Origin: Halorhodospira sp.
GTDB lineage: Bacteria > Pseudomonadota > Gammaproteobacteria > Nitrococcales > Halorhodospiraceae
Direction of reading: 5' to 3'
Length of the DNA stretch: 6,602 nt
Assembly (NCBI GenBank): GCA_007121755.1
Contig: SKJZ01000141.1
Coordinates: forward strand, 1-6,602
A model generated the notes under the pieces. The model saw only the letters and a program-made list of their open reading frames with translations. It did not search any database and was not told the origin of the DNA. A program made the translations under genes and the position numbers. Positions 1 through 6,128 of the stretch are shown here, in pieces. Every line of letters starts with the position of its first letter. Positions within the stretch are counted from its first letter, which is position 1.

Positions 1-32
1 GCGTGCTCCTTCGACCGCTCGGACACCTCTCC
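1..32 (-). tRNA. tRNA-Ser, 5' part only (probably GGA anticodon)
   Basis: Read on the minus strand from position 32 down to 1, the sequence begins GGAGAGGTGTCCGAGCGG and continues into GAAGGAGCACGC. This fits a class II serine tRNA: a 7-nt acceptor 5' strand GGAGAGG, TG at positions 8-9, a D stem TCC/GGA around a GAGCGGTCGAA loop, G26, and the anticodon-stem strand CACGC. CACGC matches the E. coli tRNA-Ser(GGA) stem as I remember it, and other serine isoacceptors differ there. The anticodon, variable arm and 3' end lie beyond the left edge, so the isoacceptor is inferred. Confidence 0.85.
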
Positions 33-112
33 TTGAACGAACTCGCGGGCGCGCCGCGAAGGGTGAAGGGTAAAGGAGCGCCCTCGCTTACGCAATCTCC
101 AAACCTGGCGAA

Positions 113-262
113 TACCAAGTTTTCGGAAAGCATTGCATTGCCGGGTAGTGCCCATACGGGGACGCCGTAAATCCATCCTTGGAGGCTTCACGGCCGCATC
201 CCTGCGGCCGAGACCCCGTATGGGCACTACCCGGCAATGCAATGCTTTCCGAAAACTTGGTA
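113..262. repeat. 150-bp palindromic repeat element, copy A
   Basis: Two perfectly complementary 49-nt arms (113-161 and 214-262) flank a 52-nt centre (162-213). The centre can form its own hairpin, CGGCCGCA (191-198) with TGCGGCCG (203-210). An alternative hairpin pairs 164-171 with 187-194, with one imperfect pair. A related element in the same orientation lies at 5981-6118. The central 72 nt (152-223) match 6014-6085 at 67 positions, while the outer arms are clearly diverged. The element ends 34 nt downstream of the DUF1820 stop codon. No T-tract follows either arm, so it is not a standard intrinsic terminator. I see no obvious target-site duplication and no protein encoded within it. Confidence 0.95.
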
Positions 263-296
263 CGACCCGGGGCGGGCGGAAGCCAGTCTGCCGCCA

Positions 297-644
297 TCAA
301 ATCTTGCCGCCCGAGGGGCCGCCGCCCGGGGGGCCGTAGTACTGGCCGGGAAACGGTGTGACATTGCCCGTCGCGTCGGTGATACGGGCGTCTCCCGCCC
401 GGTCGACCTCGTCGATCCGGACGACCGCGTGCAGGGGTATATAGGTGCGCCGCACACCCTCGAACTCCCGCTTCAGCTTCTCCTCGGCGGGATCGACCAC
501 CACTTGCGAGCGCTCACCGAAGGTCAACGCCTCCACCTCGACAAAGCCGAGGATGTTGGAACCCGCAACGCCACGGGCATAGATCTCGTAGACCTGGCCC
601 TGATTATGGAAGATCACTCGGAAGAGGCGGTTTTCGTCGGACAT
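297..644 (-). CDS. DUF1820 family protein
   Basis: A 115-residue soluble protein that I recognise as DUF1820, a small family of unknown function found mostly in Gammaproteobacteria. The typical pattern is visible: an N-terminal LFRVIFHNQGQVYEIYARGV stretch, then GFVEVEALTFGE (about residues 33-44), then a basic-acidic segment ending in YIPLHAVVRIDEV (about 68-80). The length is about normal for the family. The tail after residue 95 is rich in glycine and proline and looks disordered. There is no signal peptide or membrane segment, so it is probably cytoplasmic. The ATG at 642-644 has a GGAG ribosome-binding site at 655-658, 10 nt upstream. It is separated from the upstream lipoprotein gene by a strong terminator, so it should have its own promoter, which I could not identify. 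No function can be assigned from context. Confidence 0.9.
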   Translation of the reverse strand: MSDENRLFRVIFHNQGQVYEIYARGVAGSNILGFVEVEALTFGERSQVVVDPAEEKLKREFEGVRRTYIPLHAVVRIDEVDRAGDARITDATGNVTPFPGQYYGPPGGGPSGGKI

Positions 645-692
645 GGCGCATCGGCTCCGGTCGTGGTACGGGCCACCGGCCGGGCCGGCGAC

Positions 693-721
693 GGATGGGC
701 GGGATCATGCCTCGCCCATCC
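693..721. other. Hairpin in the DUF1820 upstream region
   Basis: GGATGGGCG (693-701) is exactly complementary to CGCCCATCC (713-721). The stem can extend by one G·T wobble and one G-C pair, leaving a 7-nt loop (704-710). It lies about 50 nt upstream of the DUF1820 ATG. There is no T-run on either side, so it is not an intrinsic terminator. It could be an operator or a leader structure, or it could be chance in GC-rich DNA. Confidence 0.35.
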
Positions 722-757
722 AGCGGACGCAAACGGCGCCGAAGCGTACCAAGGGCG

Positions 758-791
758 AAAAAAACCCCCGAAGGCGCGCGGCCTCCGGGGG
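758..791 (-). terminator. Intrinsic terminator of the lipoprotein gene
   Basis: On the minus strand an 11-bp stem, CCCCCGGAGGC (791-781) with GCCTTCGGGGG (775-765), contains a single G·T wobble. The loop is 5 nt (CGCGC), and seven T residues (764-758) follow directly. The stem begins 24 nt after the TAA stop of the lipoprotein gene. It should stop transcription before the DUF1820 gene. Confidence 0.93.
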
Positions 792-815
792 CGACACAAT
801 CAACCCGCCGGTGGT

Positions 816-1370
816 TTACCGGTTGCCGCAGAGGTAGCCGCGGTCCACGCAGGCGTTGTTGTAGCCGGCGTGGCAGGTGGCGCAGGTCTCCGGGTTCAAC
901 GGATGGCCATCCTCGTCCGACGCGATCGACTCCTCGGTCTCCATCAGGAGAACGTCGTAAATCGGCTCCCCGCCCTGGTGGTCCGTGGTGAACGCAACCC
1001 CGATGTCGGTCAGTTCCAGAACCGCCGTGCGGCCGTCCGGATAGTCGGTCCCCTTCGCTTGGTAGATATCGAAGACCGCGGGGTTCACATAACCTTGGTA
1101 AGAGCTGCCGGCGGCGACGCTGCAATAGATGCGCACCGTATCCGCCAGAATCCGGTCGGGCGTCACGCCCCGCGGATCGACGCCACACCCCGGGAAGCTC
1201 CCCAGCCGAACCGTCTTCTCCCAATCCGCCCAGTAATTGGTCTCCACCGGGGCCGCCTCTTGCTCAGGCGCGGCCGCCTCTTCCGCCGGATCTCCACCAC
1301 AGGCGGAGAGAGTTCCCACCAAAGCGGCCAACACCGCCAGCCGCAACAGGGAGTAAAGTCGATCACTCAT
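816..1370 (-). CDS. Lipoprotein with CxxCH haem-c motif (possibly cytochrome P460-like)
   Basis: A 184-residue predicted lipoprotein. Residues 1-23 form a signal peptide with a hydrophobic core (LAVLAALVGT) and the lipobox LSAC, giving an acylated Cys24. An Ala/Glu/Pro-rich linker follows to about residue 42. The C-terminal end carries one haem-c attachment motif, CATCH (Cys163, Cys166, His167). Four more cysteines (62, 83, 174, 181) could form disulfides. The layout of YPDGRTAVLEL (110-120) followed by a late CxxCH recalls cytochrome P460-type proteins. That placement is tentative, and a small unclassified c-type cytochrome is as likely. It would act on the periplasmic side of a membrane in electron transfer or sensing. 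The ATG at 1368-1370 has AAGAGG at 1380-1385. A 95-nt gap with a possible promoter separates it from the operon, and a strong terminator follows. Coding is confident; function is not. Confidence 0.88.
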   Translation of the reverse strand: MSDRLYSLLRLAVLAALVGTLSACGGDPAEEAAAPEQEAAPVETNYWADWEKTVRLGSFPGCGVDPRGVTPDRILADTVRIYCSVAAGSSYQGYVNPAVFDIYQAKGTDYPDGRTAVLELTDIGVAFTTDHQGGEPIYDVLLMETEESIASDEDGHPLNPETCATCHAGYNNACVDRGYLCGNR

Positions 1371-1416
1371 ACCGATAAACCTCTTATTTAATGCGTTATT
1401 AAAAACCCAAATCCGT

Positions 1417-1422
1417 AGTATA
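1417..1422 (-). promoter_or_regulatory. Candidate -10 box for the lipoprotein gene
   Basis: On the minus strand the hexamer is TATACT, one base from the TATAAT consensus. It sits in a locally AT-rich gap about 47 nt upstream of the lipoprotein ATG, so the leader would be about 40 nt. The -35 region is poor; the best match is CTGAGT with an 18-nt spacer. It is supported by its position between genes and by the lack of any clear terminator after the upstream operon. Read-through from that operon is also possible. Confidence 0.4.
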
Positions 1423-1465
1423 GCCTAGAGACGCTCCAGCACTCAGTCTTTGAGCGATATCAAAC

Positions 1466-2236
1466 TCAAGACGAACTCGCTGCCGCCGAGGGCTCCCAGA
1501 ATCCCTCGTCCGCCATTCTCAAATCGTCAGTCGTGTCGATTTCAAGCCAGCCGTTCTCGATGAACGCTGCCCGCACATCCCATTTCCGGTCGATCATGTG
1601 CTGCAGAAAGCTGGTCATATACATATTGTCGAAGTCCTTGCCGTCGTATGTGGCGCCGCGGTCCATGGCGTACCAGAGCGCCACCAGCGGCCGCACATGA
1701 TCGGCTCGCACCTTGATCAGACCCATGTATTGGCCCTCGATATCGTCCAGGCCGCGTGGCTTTTTACCCAGCTCGACCACCCGATCGCCGTCTTTCAGCT
1801 TGAGCGTCTCCGCATCGGACAGTGGATCTTCCATGCGGTCCGCCCAGTACCGCCGCCAGGCCCGATCGACGGTCAGACAGACCGGCGCGCCGCACGCCAA
1901 CAGGGCTTCGAGGACGCGCGGCTCGTAGACGATGTCCCCGTAACTGATGATGAGGTCGCTCTCGCCGGTCAGTTCCTGCTCAGCGGCGAAGAGCGTCGCC
2001 ACCATATTCGTCTCCGCGAAACGCTCGTTGATGTGCCGCGTCACTCCCGGCTGCCGGATCTGATCGGCCCGGTAGCCGGCGACCACGTGGATGTCCTCGA
2101 TTCCGGCCCCGCGCAGGGTCTCCAGTTGGTGCTCGAGAAGCGGCTTGCCCGCCAACTCCACCAGACACTTGGGTCGATCGTCCGTCAGCGGCCGCAGCCG
2201 TGTCCCCTGTCCCGCCGCGAGAATAATGGCCTTCAA
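1466..2236 (-). CDS. Nucleotidyltransferase, predicted CTP:phosphoglutamine cytidylyltransferase (Cj1416-like)
   Basis: A 256-residue nucleotidyltransferase of the sugar-phosphate/phosphocholine type. The nucleotide-binding signature LAAGQGTRLRPLT is intact (6-18), with Lys23 in PKCL. SYGD (98-101) gives the first metal-binding aspartate (Asp101), and EIDTTDD (232-238) gives the second (probably Asp234). Predicted reaction: CTP plus L-glutamine phosphate gives CDP-L-glutamine and pyrophosphate, as for C. jejuni Cj1416. This specificity rests on the matching three-gene order; family alone would only say NTP transferase. The start is TTG (2236-2234), overlapping the upstream TGA as TTGA, with GGAGAG 5 nt before it. 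The encoded MKAIILAAG is the standard N-terminus, so this start is well supported. It is the last gene of the operon, and no clear terminator follows. It is paralogous to the N-terminal domain of the kinase gene. An alternative role is phosphocholine or sugar activation. Confidence 0.85.
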   Translation of the reverse strand: MKAIILAAGQGTRLRPLTDDRPKCLVELAGKPLLEHQLETLRGAGIEDIHVVAGYRADQIRQPGVTRHINERFAETNMVATLFAAEQELTGESDLIISYGDIVYEPRVLEALLACGAPVCLTVDRAWRRYWADRMEDPLSDAETLKLKDGDRVVELGKKPRGLDDIEGQYMGLIKVRADHVRPLVALWYAMDRGATYDGKDFDNMYMTSFLQHMIDRKWDVRAAFIENGWLEIDTTDDLRMADEGFWEPSAAASSS

Positions 2237-2871
2237 AGCGTCTCTCCAAAGTGGTTGCGTATCAATTCACAGTCGGCCGCCGCCGTCGGTTGGTCGCGCT
2301 CCGGATGCCACATGATCGCCAGCCACGGCCGGTCACGATGGCCCAGCGCCTCGACGGCCCCGTCCTCCGACCAAGCCAACGGCTCCAGGGTGGGGGCGAG
2401 CCCATCCGGCAAGACACCGTGATTGTGGTAACTATTGACCATCCGTCCGGCCGTGCCGGCCAACGGCCCGAAGATACCGTGCCGCACGGCCACGTGGCCG
2501 TCCAGGGCCGCAAGGGTTCCGCCCTCGTCCCCATTGATAATCTGCAGGCCCCGGCAGATGCCGAGAACCGGGATACCGTGCTCCCGCGCATAGGCCAGGG
2601 CGGCGCGCTCCAGACGATCCCGGCCGGGGGCCTCTCCGAGGTCGTTACCGCCACTGAGGAGAATGCCGTCCGGGTTCAACGCCGCCAGATACTCCGCCGC
2701 GTTGCCGGGGCGGCCCTCCGCGACGGGCTCCGCCACCACGCCGCTACACAGGGGGATCGGCAGCAGGCCGAGCGTCCAAAGGAGCCTTCCCAAGCGGATA
2801 TCGAGCGCATCCCGGCGCTCATCCCGGCCCGGAACCGCGTCGACCCGCTGGCTGACCGCGATGCGTTTCAC
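2233..2871 (-). CDS. Class I glutamine amidotransferase-like hydrolase, predicted gamma-glutamyl-CDP-amidate hydrolase (Cj1417-like)
   Basis: A 212-residue peptidase C26 / gamma-glutamyl-GABA hydrolase-type protein with a complete catalytic triad. The nucleophile Cys106 is in GICRG (104-108), and His189 and Glu191 are in MWHPE (187-191). LLSGGND (71-77) forms the oxyanion-loop region, and VNSYHNH (145-151) is a typical substrate-side motif. Predicted reaction: CDP-L-glutamine plus water gives glutamate and cytidine diphosphoramidate, as for C. jejuni Cj1417. The operon partners favour this over polyamine breakdown (PuuD-type), since no putrescine or GABA genes are present. The start is GTG (2871-2869), which shares GTGA with the stop codon of the kinase gene. 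The Shine-Dalgarno is weak (GGTGG, 4 nt before), so translation is probably coupled. The end overlaps the next gene by 4 nt. It has no signal peptide and is cytoplasmic. Family is certain; substrate is inferred. Confidence 0.87.
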   Translation of the reverse strand: MKRIAVSQRVDAVPGRDERRDALDIRLGRLLWTLGLLPIPLCSGVVAEPVAEGRPGNAAEYLAALNPDGILLSGGNDLGEAPGRDRLERAALAYAREHGIPVLGICRGLQIINGDEGGTLAALDGHVAVRHGIFGPLAGTAGRMVNSYHNHGVLPDGLAPTLEPLAWSEDGAVEALGHRDRPWLAIMWHPERDQPTAAADCELIRNHFGETL

Positions 2872-5800
2872 CGCACCACCCGCAAAATACCGTTGGCCGG
2901 CGCCAGCTCGATCACCCGCGCCAAGGTCAGCTCCCGGTAACGCTGCTCGCCCACGCCGATGGCGGCCGGCAGGCCGAACTCGGCGGCGCGGATCGCCATA
3001 TGCGAGTTGGCGCCACCGAAGAGGGTCACAAGGCCGGCGATCCCCTGCCCGAAGAGCCAGTCGTAACCGGGATCGGCCTGCGGGATCAGGGCGATGTAGC
3101 CGGTCACGTCCAGTCCGGTCTCACCGCTGCGGCCGCCCAGCTCGATGCACTCCGCGGTAACACCGCGCGAGCCGATAAAATTCGGAACATCCGCGCCCAG
3201 CACGAAGGCGTCCAGGTCGCGCTCACTGGTCAACAGCGGTGGCAGCTCGCACGCCCCGGCCACCCGGCGCGCCCTCCGCCCCGCCTCGGCCAGTTCACGC
3301 AGGTGCTTAGCCGCGTCCAACCCGGGATGGCGGGCATCGCGCAGGGCCAGGATGTCGTCGAGACGGACCTCGGCCAGCGCCGACCGGCCCAGCCCCAGCC
3401 TTTCTCCCAACGCGGCCAACGCCTCAAGGGCCGCGGAGAGGTTGCGGCTGAAGATGAACTTGGCCGACTCACGCCCCTCAATGCTTTGCCGCAAGAAACC
3501 TTCCACGGTCTCCGCGTCGGCCGGCAGCCCCAGTCCGCGCAGGGCCTCCAGGAAGGCGCCGCGCTCGCTTCGCCAACGGGAGTCGTCGGCGACCTCCAGC
3601 GCCGCCTCGGCGGCATGCTCCACCAGGGGGCGGAGAAAGTGTTCCGGGTCGGCGTCGTAACGCGGCGAAGTCAAATCGTAAGTGCCCGGCCGCAAGTGGC
3701 CGTAACGGGCGACGAACGCGTCCCACGCCATCTCGCCGGCGGCGGTGGCGCGCGCATCGCGTGTCAACTCGTGGCTGACCGTCCTGACGGTGCTCAGAAA
3801 GCTGTCGCGGGCGGCGGCGCTGATCGCGCCCGTCTCCACCGCCCCGCGCAACAGCGTCACCGCGATAAAACCGCTGCGCGCCAAGTGGGCGAACGGCAAT
3901 GTACCGAAGCGGCGGCAGTCCTCCAAAAGCAAGCGGGCACGCTCCAGCGGCCCCAGAGCGGCGGCGTCCCGGACGGCCCGATACCGATCCGCCAACCGCC
4001 GGATCGCCTCTCCATCCCGTTCGCCGCGGGCGAACGCCTCGGCGGTGATGCCGTGCAGGCCCTGCCGCAACTCCGCGACCTCCGCCGCCGAGAAGCCGCC
4101 GGCCTCCCGCAGGCGCCGCTCCCAGCGTTCGAATCCGGGCGCCAGACAAGTGGGGACGACCTCGAACTCCACCTTGTCGTGGAGTTCCGGACGCTCGGCA
4201 AGCCAGTCGAGATAGAAGCCCAACAGCCGGCCCGCCAGCCCATCCCCGACCGACGCCGGGATAAAGGAAGCGAAACTGGCCCGCACGTCGACGTAGGGCC
4301 GTCCGGCGAAACCGGCGAGCAACGGCGCCGGGCGCACGTCCCGGTAGCCGTACTCCGCCCGCTGCGTGGCCCAGACCTCATCCATCACCAGGTAGCGGTA
4401 GAGGCTCTCGGCCAGGGCGCCCGGTGCGGTGCCGATGATCTCGGCCGGATTCCAATCAGGCATAACGCCGTAGAGCGGCCGCGCGTCGCCGGGCAGGTGC
4501 GGCGCGGACGGCGCCAGACGGCGCCACGCCCGGTGGGCCTGCTCCATTGCGGCGTGGCAGAGCGCATCGTCGACCCCGGACTCCTGGTGCTCCACTGCGA
4601 TCGGACGCACCTGGAGGATATGGATCGTCCCCTCGCCGTCCACGGCGAACTCGACATCGAGGGCGTCGTAGCCGAGCAGCTCTTCGATCTCGGCCAGGGC
4701 CGCCACCAACCCCTTGAGTTCGCGAACCGGCAGCGGACCATCCTCGGTGCCGCGGCGCACCAGCAACGTCCGGTGGTCGCCGCTGGCGCCGCTGGTAATC
4801 CCTTCGGTCCCCCCATCGGAGTCATAATTAATGACGATCCACGGCGCCCCCCGCTCCAAGGTCCGGGTGAAAGCAACGCCGCTCATGGTCACATTGCGCA
4901 CCATGGGCTGGACCAGTACCTGGTCGCCCGCCACGGCCTCGCCGTACGATGCGATGACGCGGTCCACGGCTTCGCCCAGGCCGTTACGCGGATCGACGTC
5001 GAGTAGACTGTCGTAGGCGCCGGCGTTCGCCGAGGTAAACGAGTCCTCACTGCGGGCGCTGGAGCGGACCACCAGACGGCTCTCGCCGAACCGTTCGCGA
5101 ACCCGCTGCAAAAGCGGCTCCCGCCGCTCCCGCCACTCGCTGACAGTGAACGAGACCTGCTCCTGGATCACGGCGTTGCGGATCATGCCGCACAGCCGCT
5201 CCAGCGTCTCCGCCTTGGTGCCGAGCACAAAGTGTGCGATATCCCGCGGCTCGTTGACCTCCGCCCAGTCACCGGCGACGTCCAGGCCGGCAACCTCAAG
5301 GCCGCCGGCCCGCAAGTACTCGATCAAGCCAGAGAGGTGGACGCGGCGCAGGCTCTCCGGGATCGTATCGCGCAGGGCGACCAAGCGCTCCAAAGCCTCC
5401 GGGCGGAAACGGACCAAGCCCGTGAACTCCCCGTCCGCCCAGTCCGCGGGGAGATCGGCCCCCAAGCGCACCACCCGGTCACCGGCTACCGCAACCTTTT
5501 CACACCGCGCCAGATCTTCGGCGCTCCGGCCGGCGTACCGGCGGCGCCACTGGCTGTCCCAGACGACCGTGATCGGCGCCTCGGATCGCTGGAGCGCATG
5601 GCGGAGTTCGGCACGGAAGAGGATATCGCCGTAACTGACCAGCAGCGGGCGCTCCGTCTCGACAGGGACCATGAGCAATGAAGCGGCGCTGCCCGAGTGC
5701 TGCCAATCGGGATTCTCCAGGACCGGCAATGCAGGGTAGCGTTCACGTATCAGATCGGCCTGGTAGCCGGCAACAAAGGTGATGTCTTGTTGCTCCGCGG

Positions 5801-5924
5801 CCATCGCCTCAAGAAGCCAGCGGAAAACCGAGCTGCCTTGCCGCAGCTCGGAAACGATGGCGGGGGAGTCACCGTGGTGTGGCGCACCGGCACCCAAAAT
5901 GGCGATTTGATCGTTGGAACTCAC
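2868..5924 (-). CDS. PEP-synthase-like phosphotransferase with fused NTP-transferase domain, predicted L-glutamine kinase (Cj1418-like)
   Basis: A 1018-residue cytoplasmic fusion protein. Residues 1 to about 232 are a nucleotidyltransferase fold that keeps VSYGD (96-100) but has lost the GxGTRLRPLT signature. From about 255 to 445 is a PEP-synthase/PPDK ATP-grasp domain: VVRSSARSED (285-294), VLVQPMV (336-342) with SGVAF (348-352), LDVEF (422-426), LQVRPI (437-442). A long middle region has DWNPAEIIG (490-498) and DVRASFASFIP (546-556). The C-terminal swivelling domain has GGANSH (970-975); His975 should carry the phosphoryl group between sites. Predicted reaction, as for Cj1418: ATP phosphorylates the amide nitrogen of L-glutamine, giving AMP and phosphate. 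The fusion makes it clearly longer than stand-alone kinases of this type. The GTG start (5924-5922) has GGAGGA 6 nt upstream; an in-frame ATG at 5969-5967 is less likely. First gene of the operon. The phosphotransferase family is certain; the glutamine substrate is inferred from gene order. Confidence 0.87.
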   Translation of the reverse strand: MSSNDQIAILGAGAPHHGDSPAIVSELRQGSSVFRWLLEAMAAEQQDITFVAGYQADLIRERYPALPVLENPDWQHSGSAASLLMVPVETERPLLVSYGDILFRAELRHALQRSEAPITVVWDSQWRRRYAGRSAEDLARCEKVAVAGDRVVRLGADLPADWADGEFTGLVRFRPEALERLVALRDTIPESLRRVHLSGLIEYLRAGGLEVAGLDVAGDWAEVNEPRDIAHFVLGTKAETLERLCGMIRNAVIQEQVSFTVSEWRERREPLLQRVRERFGESRLVVRSSARSEDSFTSANAGAYDSLLDVDPRNGLGEAVDRVIASYGEAVAGDQVLVQPMVRNVTMSGVAFTRTLERGAPWIVINYDSDGGTEGITSGASGDHRTLLVRRGTEDGPLPVRELKGLVAALAEIEELLGYDALDVEFAVDGEGTIHILQVRPIAVEHQESGVDDALCHAAMEQAHRAWRRLAPSAPHLPGDARPLYGVMPDWNPAEIIGTAPGALAESLYRYLVMDEVWATQRAEYGYRDVRPAPLLAGFAGRPYVDVRASFASFIPASVGDGLAGRLLGFYLDWLAERPELHDKVEFEVVPTCLAPGFERWERRLREAGGFSAAEVAELRQGLHGITAEAFARGERDGEAIRRLADRYRAVRDAAALGPLERARLLLEDCRRFGTLPFAHLARSGFIAVTLLRGAVETGAISAAARDSFLSTVRTVSHELTRDARATAAGEMAWDAFVARYGHLRPGTYDLTSPRYDADPEHFLRPLVEHAAEAALEVADDSRWRSERGAFLEALRGLGLPADAETVEGFLRQSIEGRESAKFIFSRNLSAALEALAALGERLGLGRSALAEVRLDDILALRDARHPGLDAAKHLRELAEAGRRARRVAGACELPPLLTSERDLDAFVLGADVPNFIGSRGVTAECIELGGRSGETGLDVTGYIALIPQADPGYDWLFGQGIAGLVTLFGGANSHMAIRAAEFGLPAAIGVGEQRYRELTLARVIELAPANGILRVVR

Positions 5925-5930
5925 GCGGAC

Positions 5931-5936
5931 TCCTCC
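5931..5936 (-). promoter_or_regulatory. Ribosome-binding site deciding the GTG start of the kinase gene
   Basis: GGAGGA on the minus strand is a near-perfect Shine-Dalgarno, 6 nt before the GTG at 5924-5922. The longer reading from ATG (5969-5967) would translate through this site and adds MHWYWLSRPESGGVR, which resembles no NTP-transferase N-terminus. From the GTG the protein reads MSSNDQIAILGAG, where the expected first beta-strand follows at once. Confidence 0.85.
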
Positions 5937-5980
5937 GGATTCCGGCCGAGACAGCCAATACCAATGCACAGGAGAAATTT

Positions 5981-6118
5981 ACTAACCTTTCGGAAGGTAT
6001 TATCAGGTAGCATCCATACGGGGACGCCGTGAATCCATCCCTGGAGGCTTCACGGCCGCATCCCAGCGGCCGTGATCCCGTATGGGTGCTACCTGACAAT
6101 ACCTTTCGAAAGGTTAGT
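5981..6118. repeat. 138-bp palindromic repeat element, copy B
   Basis: Two 42-nt arms (5981-6022 and 6077-6118) are complementary at 39 positions; the three differences are transitions that leave wobble-type pairs on one strand or the other. The 54-nt centre (6023-6076) holds two alternative hairpins that share bases: GCCGTGAA (6026-6033) with TTCACGGC (6049-6056), and TCACGGCCGC (6050-6059) with GCGGCCGTGA (6066-6075). The core matches copy A (113-262) in direct orientation at 67 of 72 positions. The element lies 56 nt upstream of the kinase GTG and just downstream of a candidate minus-strand promoter. No gene lies inside it and no target-site duplication is evident. Confidence 0.93.
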
Positions 6119-6128
6119 CAAGCGTTCA

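Noticed and set aside
33..112. Promoter for the tRNA-Ser gene
   Set aside because: The region holds a GC-rich stretch that could be a discriminator and a weak TTGCGT...TTTACC pair with a 15-nt spacer. The match is too poor to list as a promoter.
113..262. Repeat copy A as an intrinsic terminator for the DUF1820 gene
   Set aside because: The stem is far longer than usual and no T-tract follows it on the minus strand. It could still hinder transcription, but it lacks the terminator signature.
237..1391. A 384-codon plus-strand open frame covering the DUF1820 and lipoprotein genes
   Set aside because: It begins inside the palindromic repeat, runs across two genes, a terminator and a signal peptide on the other strand, and shows no domain-like pattern.
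1598..2422. A 274-codon plus-strand open frame antisense to the cytidylyltransferase and hydrolase genes
   Set aside because: It crosses the junction of two well-supported genes and has no family features.
3000..5006. A 668-codon plus-strand open frame antisense to the kinase gene
   Set aside because: Its translation is low-complexity, rich in Arg, Gln, Gly and Ala, with no recognisable motif. The minus strand over the same bases carries full ATP-grasp and catalytic-histidine motifs. Long antisense frames are common in high-GC genes.
5925..5969. Upstream ATG start for the kinase gene, giving 15 extra residues
   Set aside because: The strong GGAGGA at 5931-5936 lies inside this extension and is correctly spaced for the GTG at 5924. 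The added residues do not resemble the start of a nucleotidyltransferase.
113..6118. A composite transposon or tRNA-linked genomic island bounded by the two repeats
   Set aside because: There is no transposase or integrase in the window and no target-site duplication. The enclosed DUF1820 gene looks like a core gene, and it is the 5' end of the tRNA that faces the block, whereas integrases usually use the 3' end.
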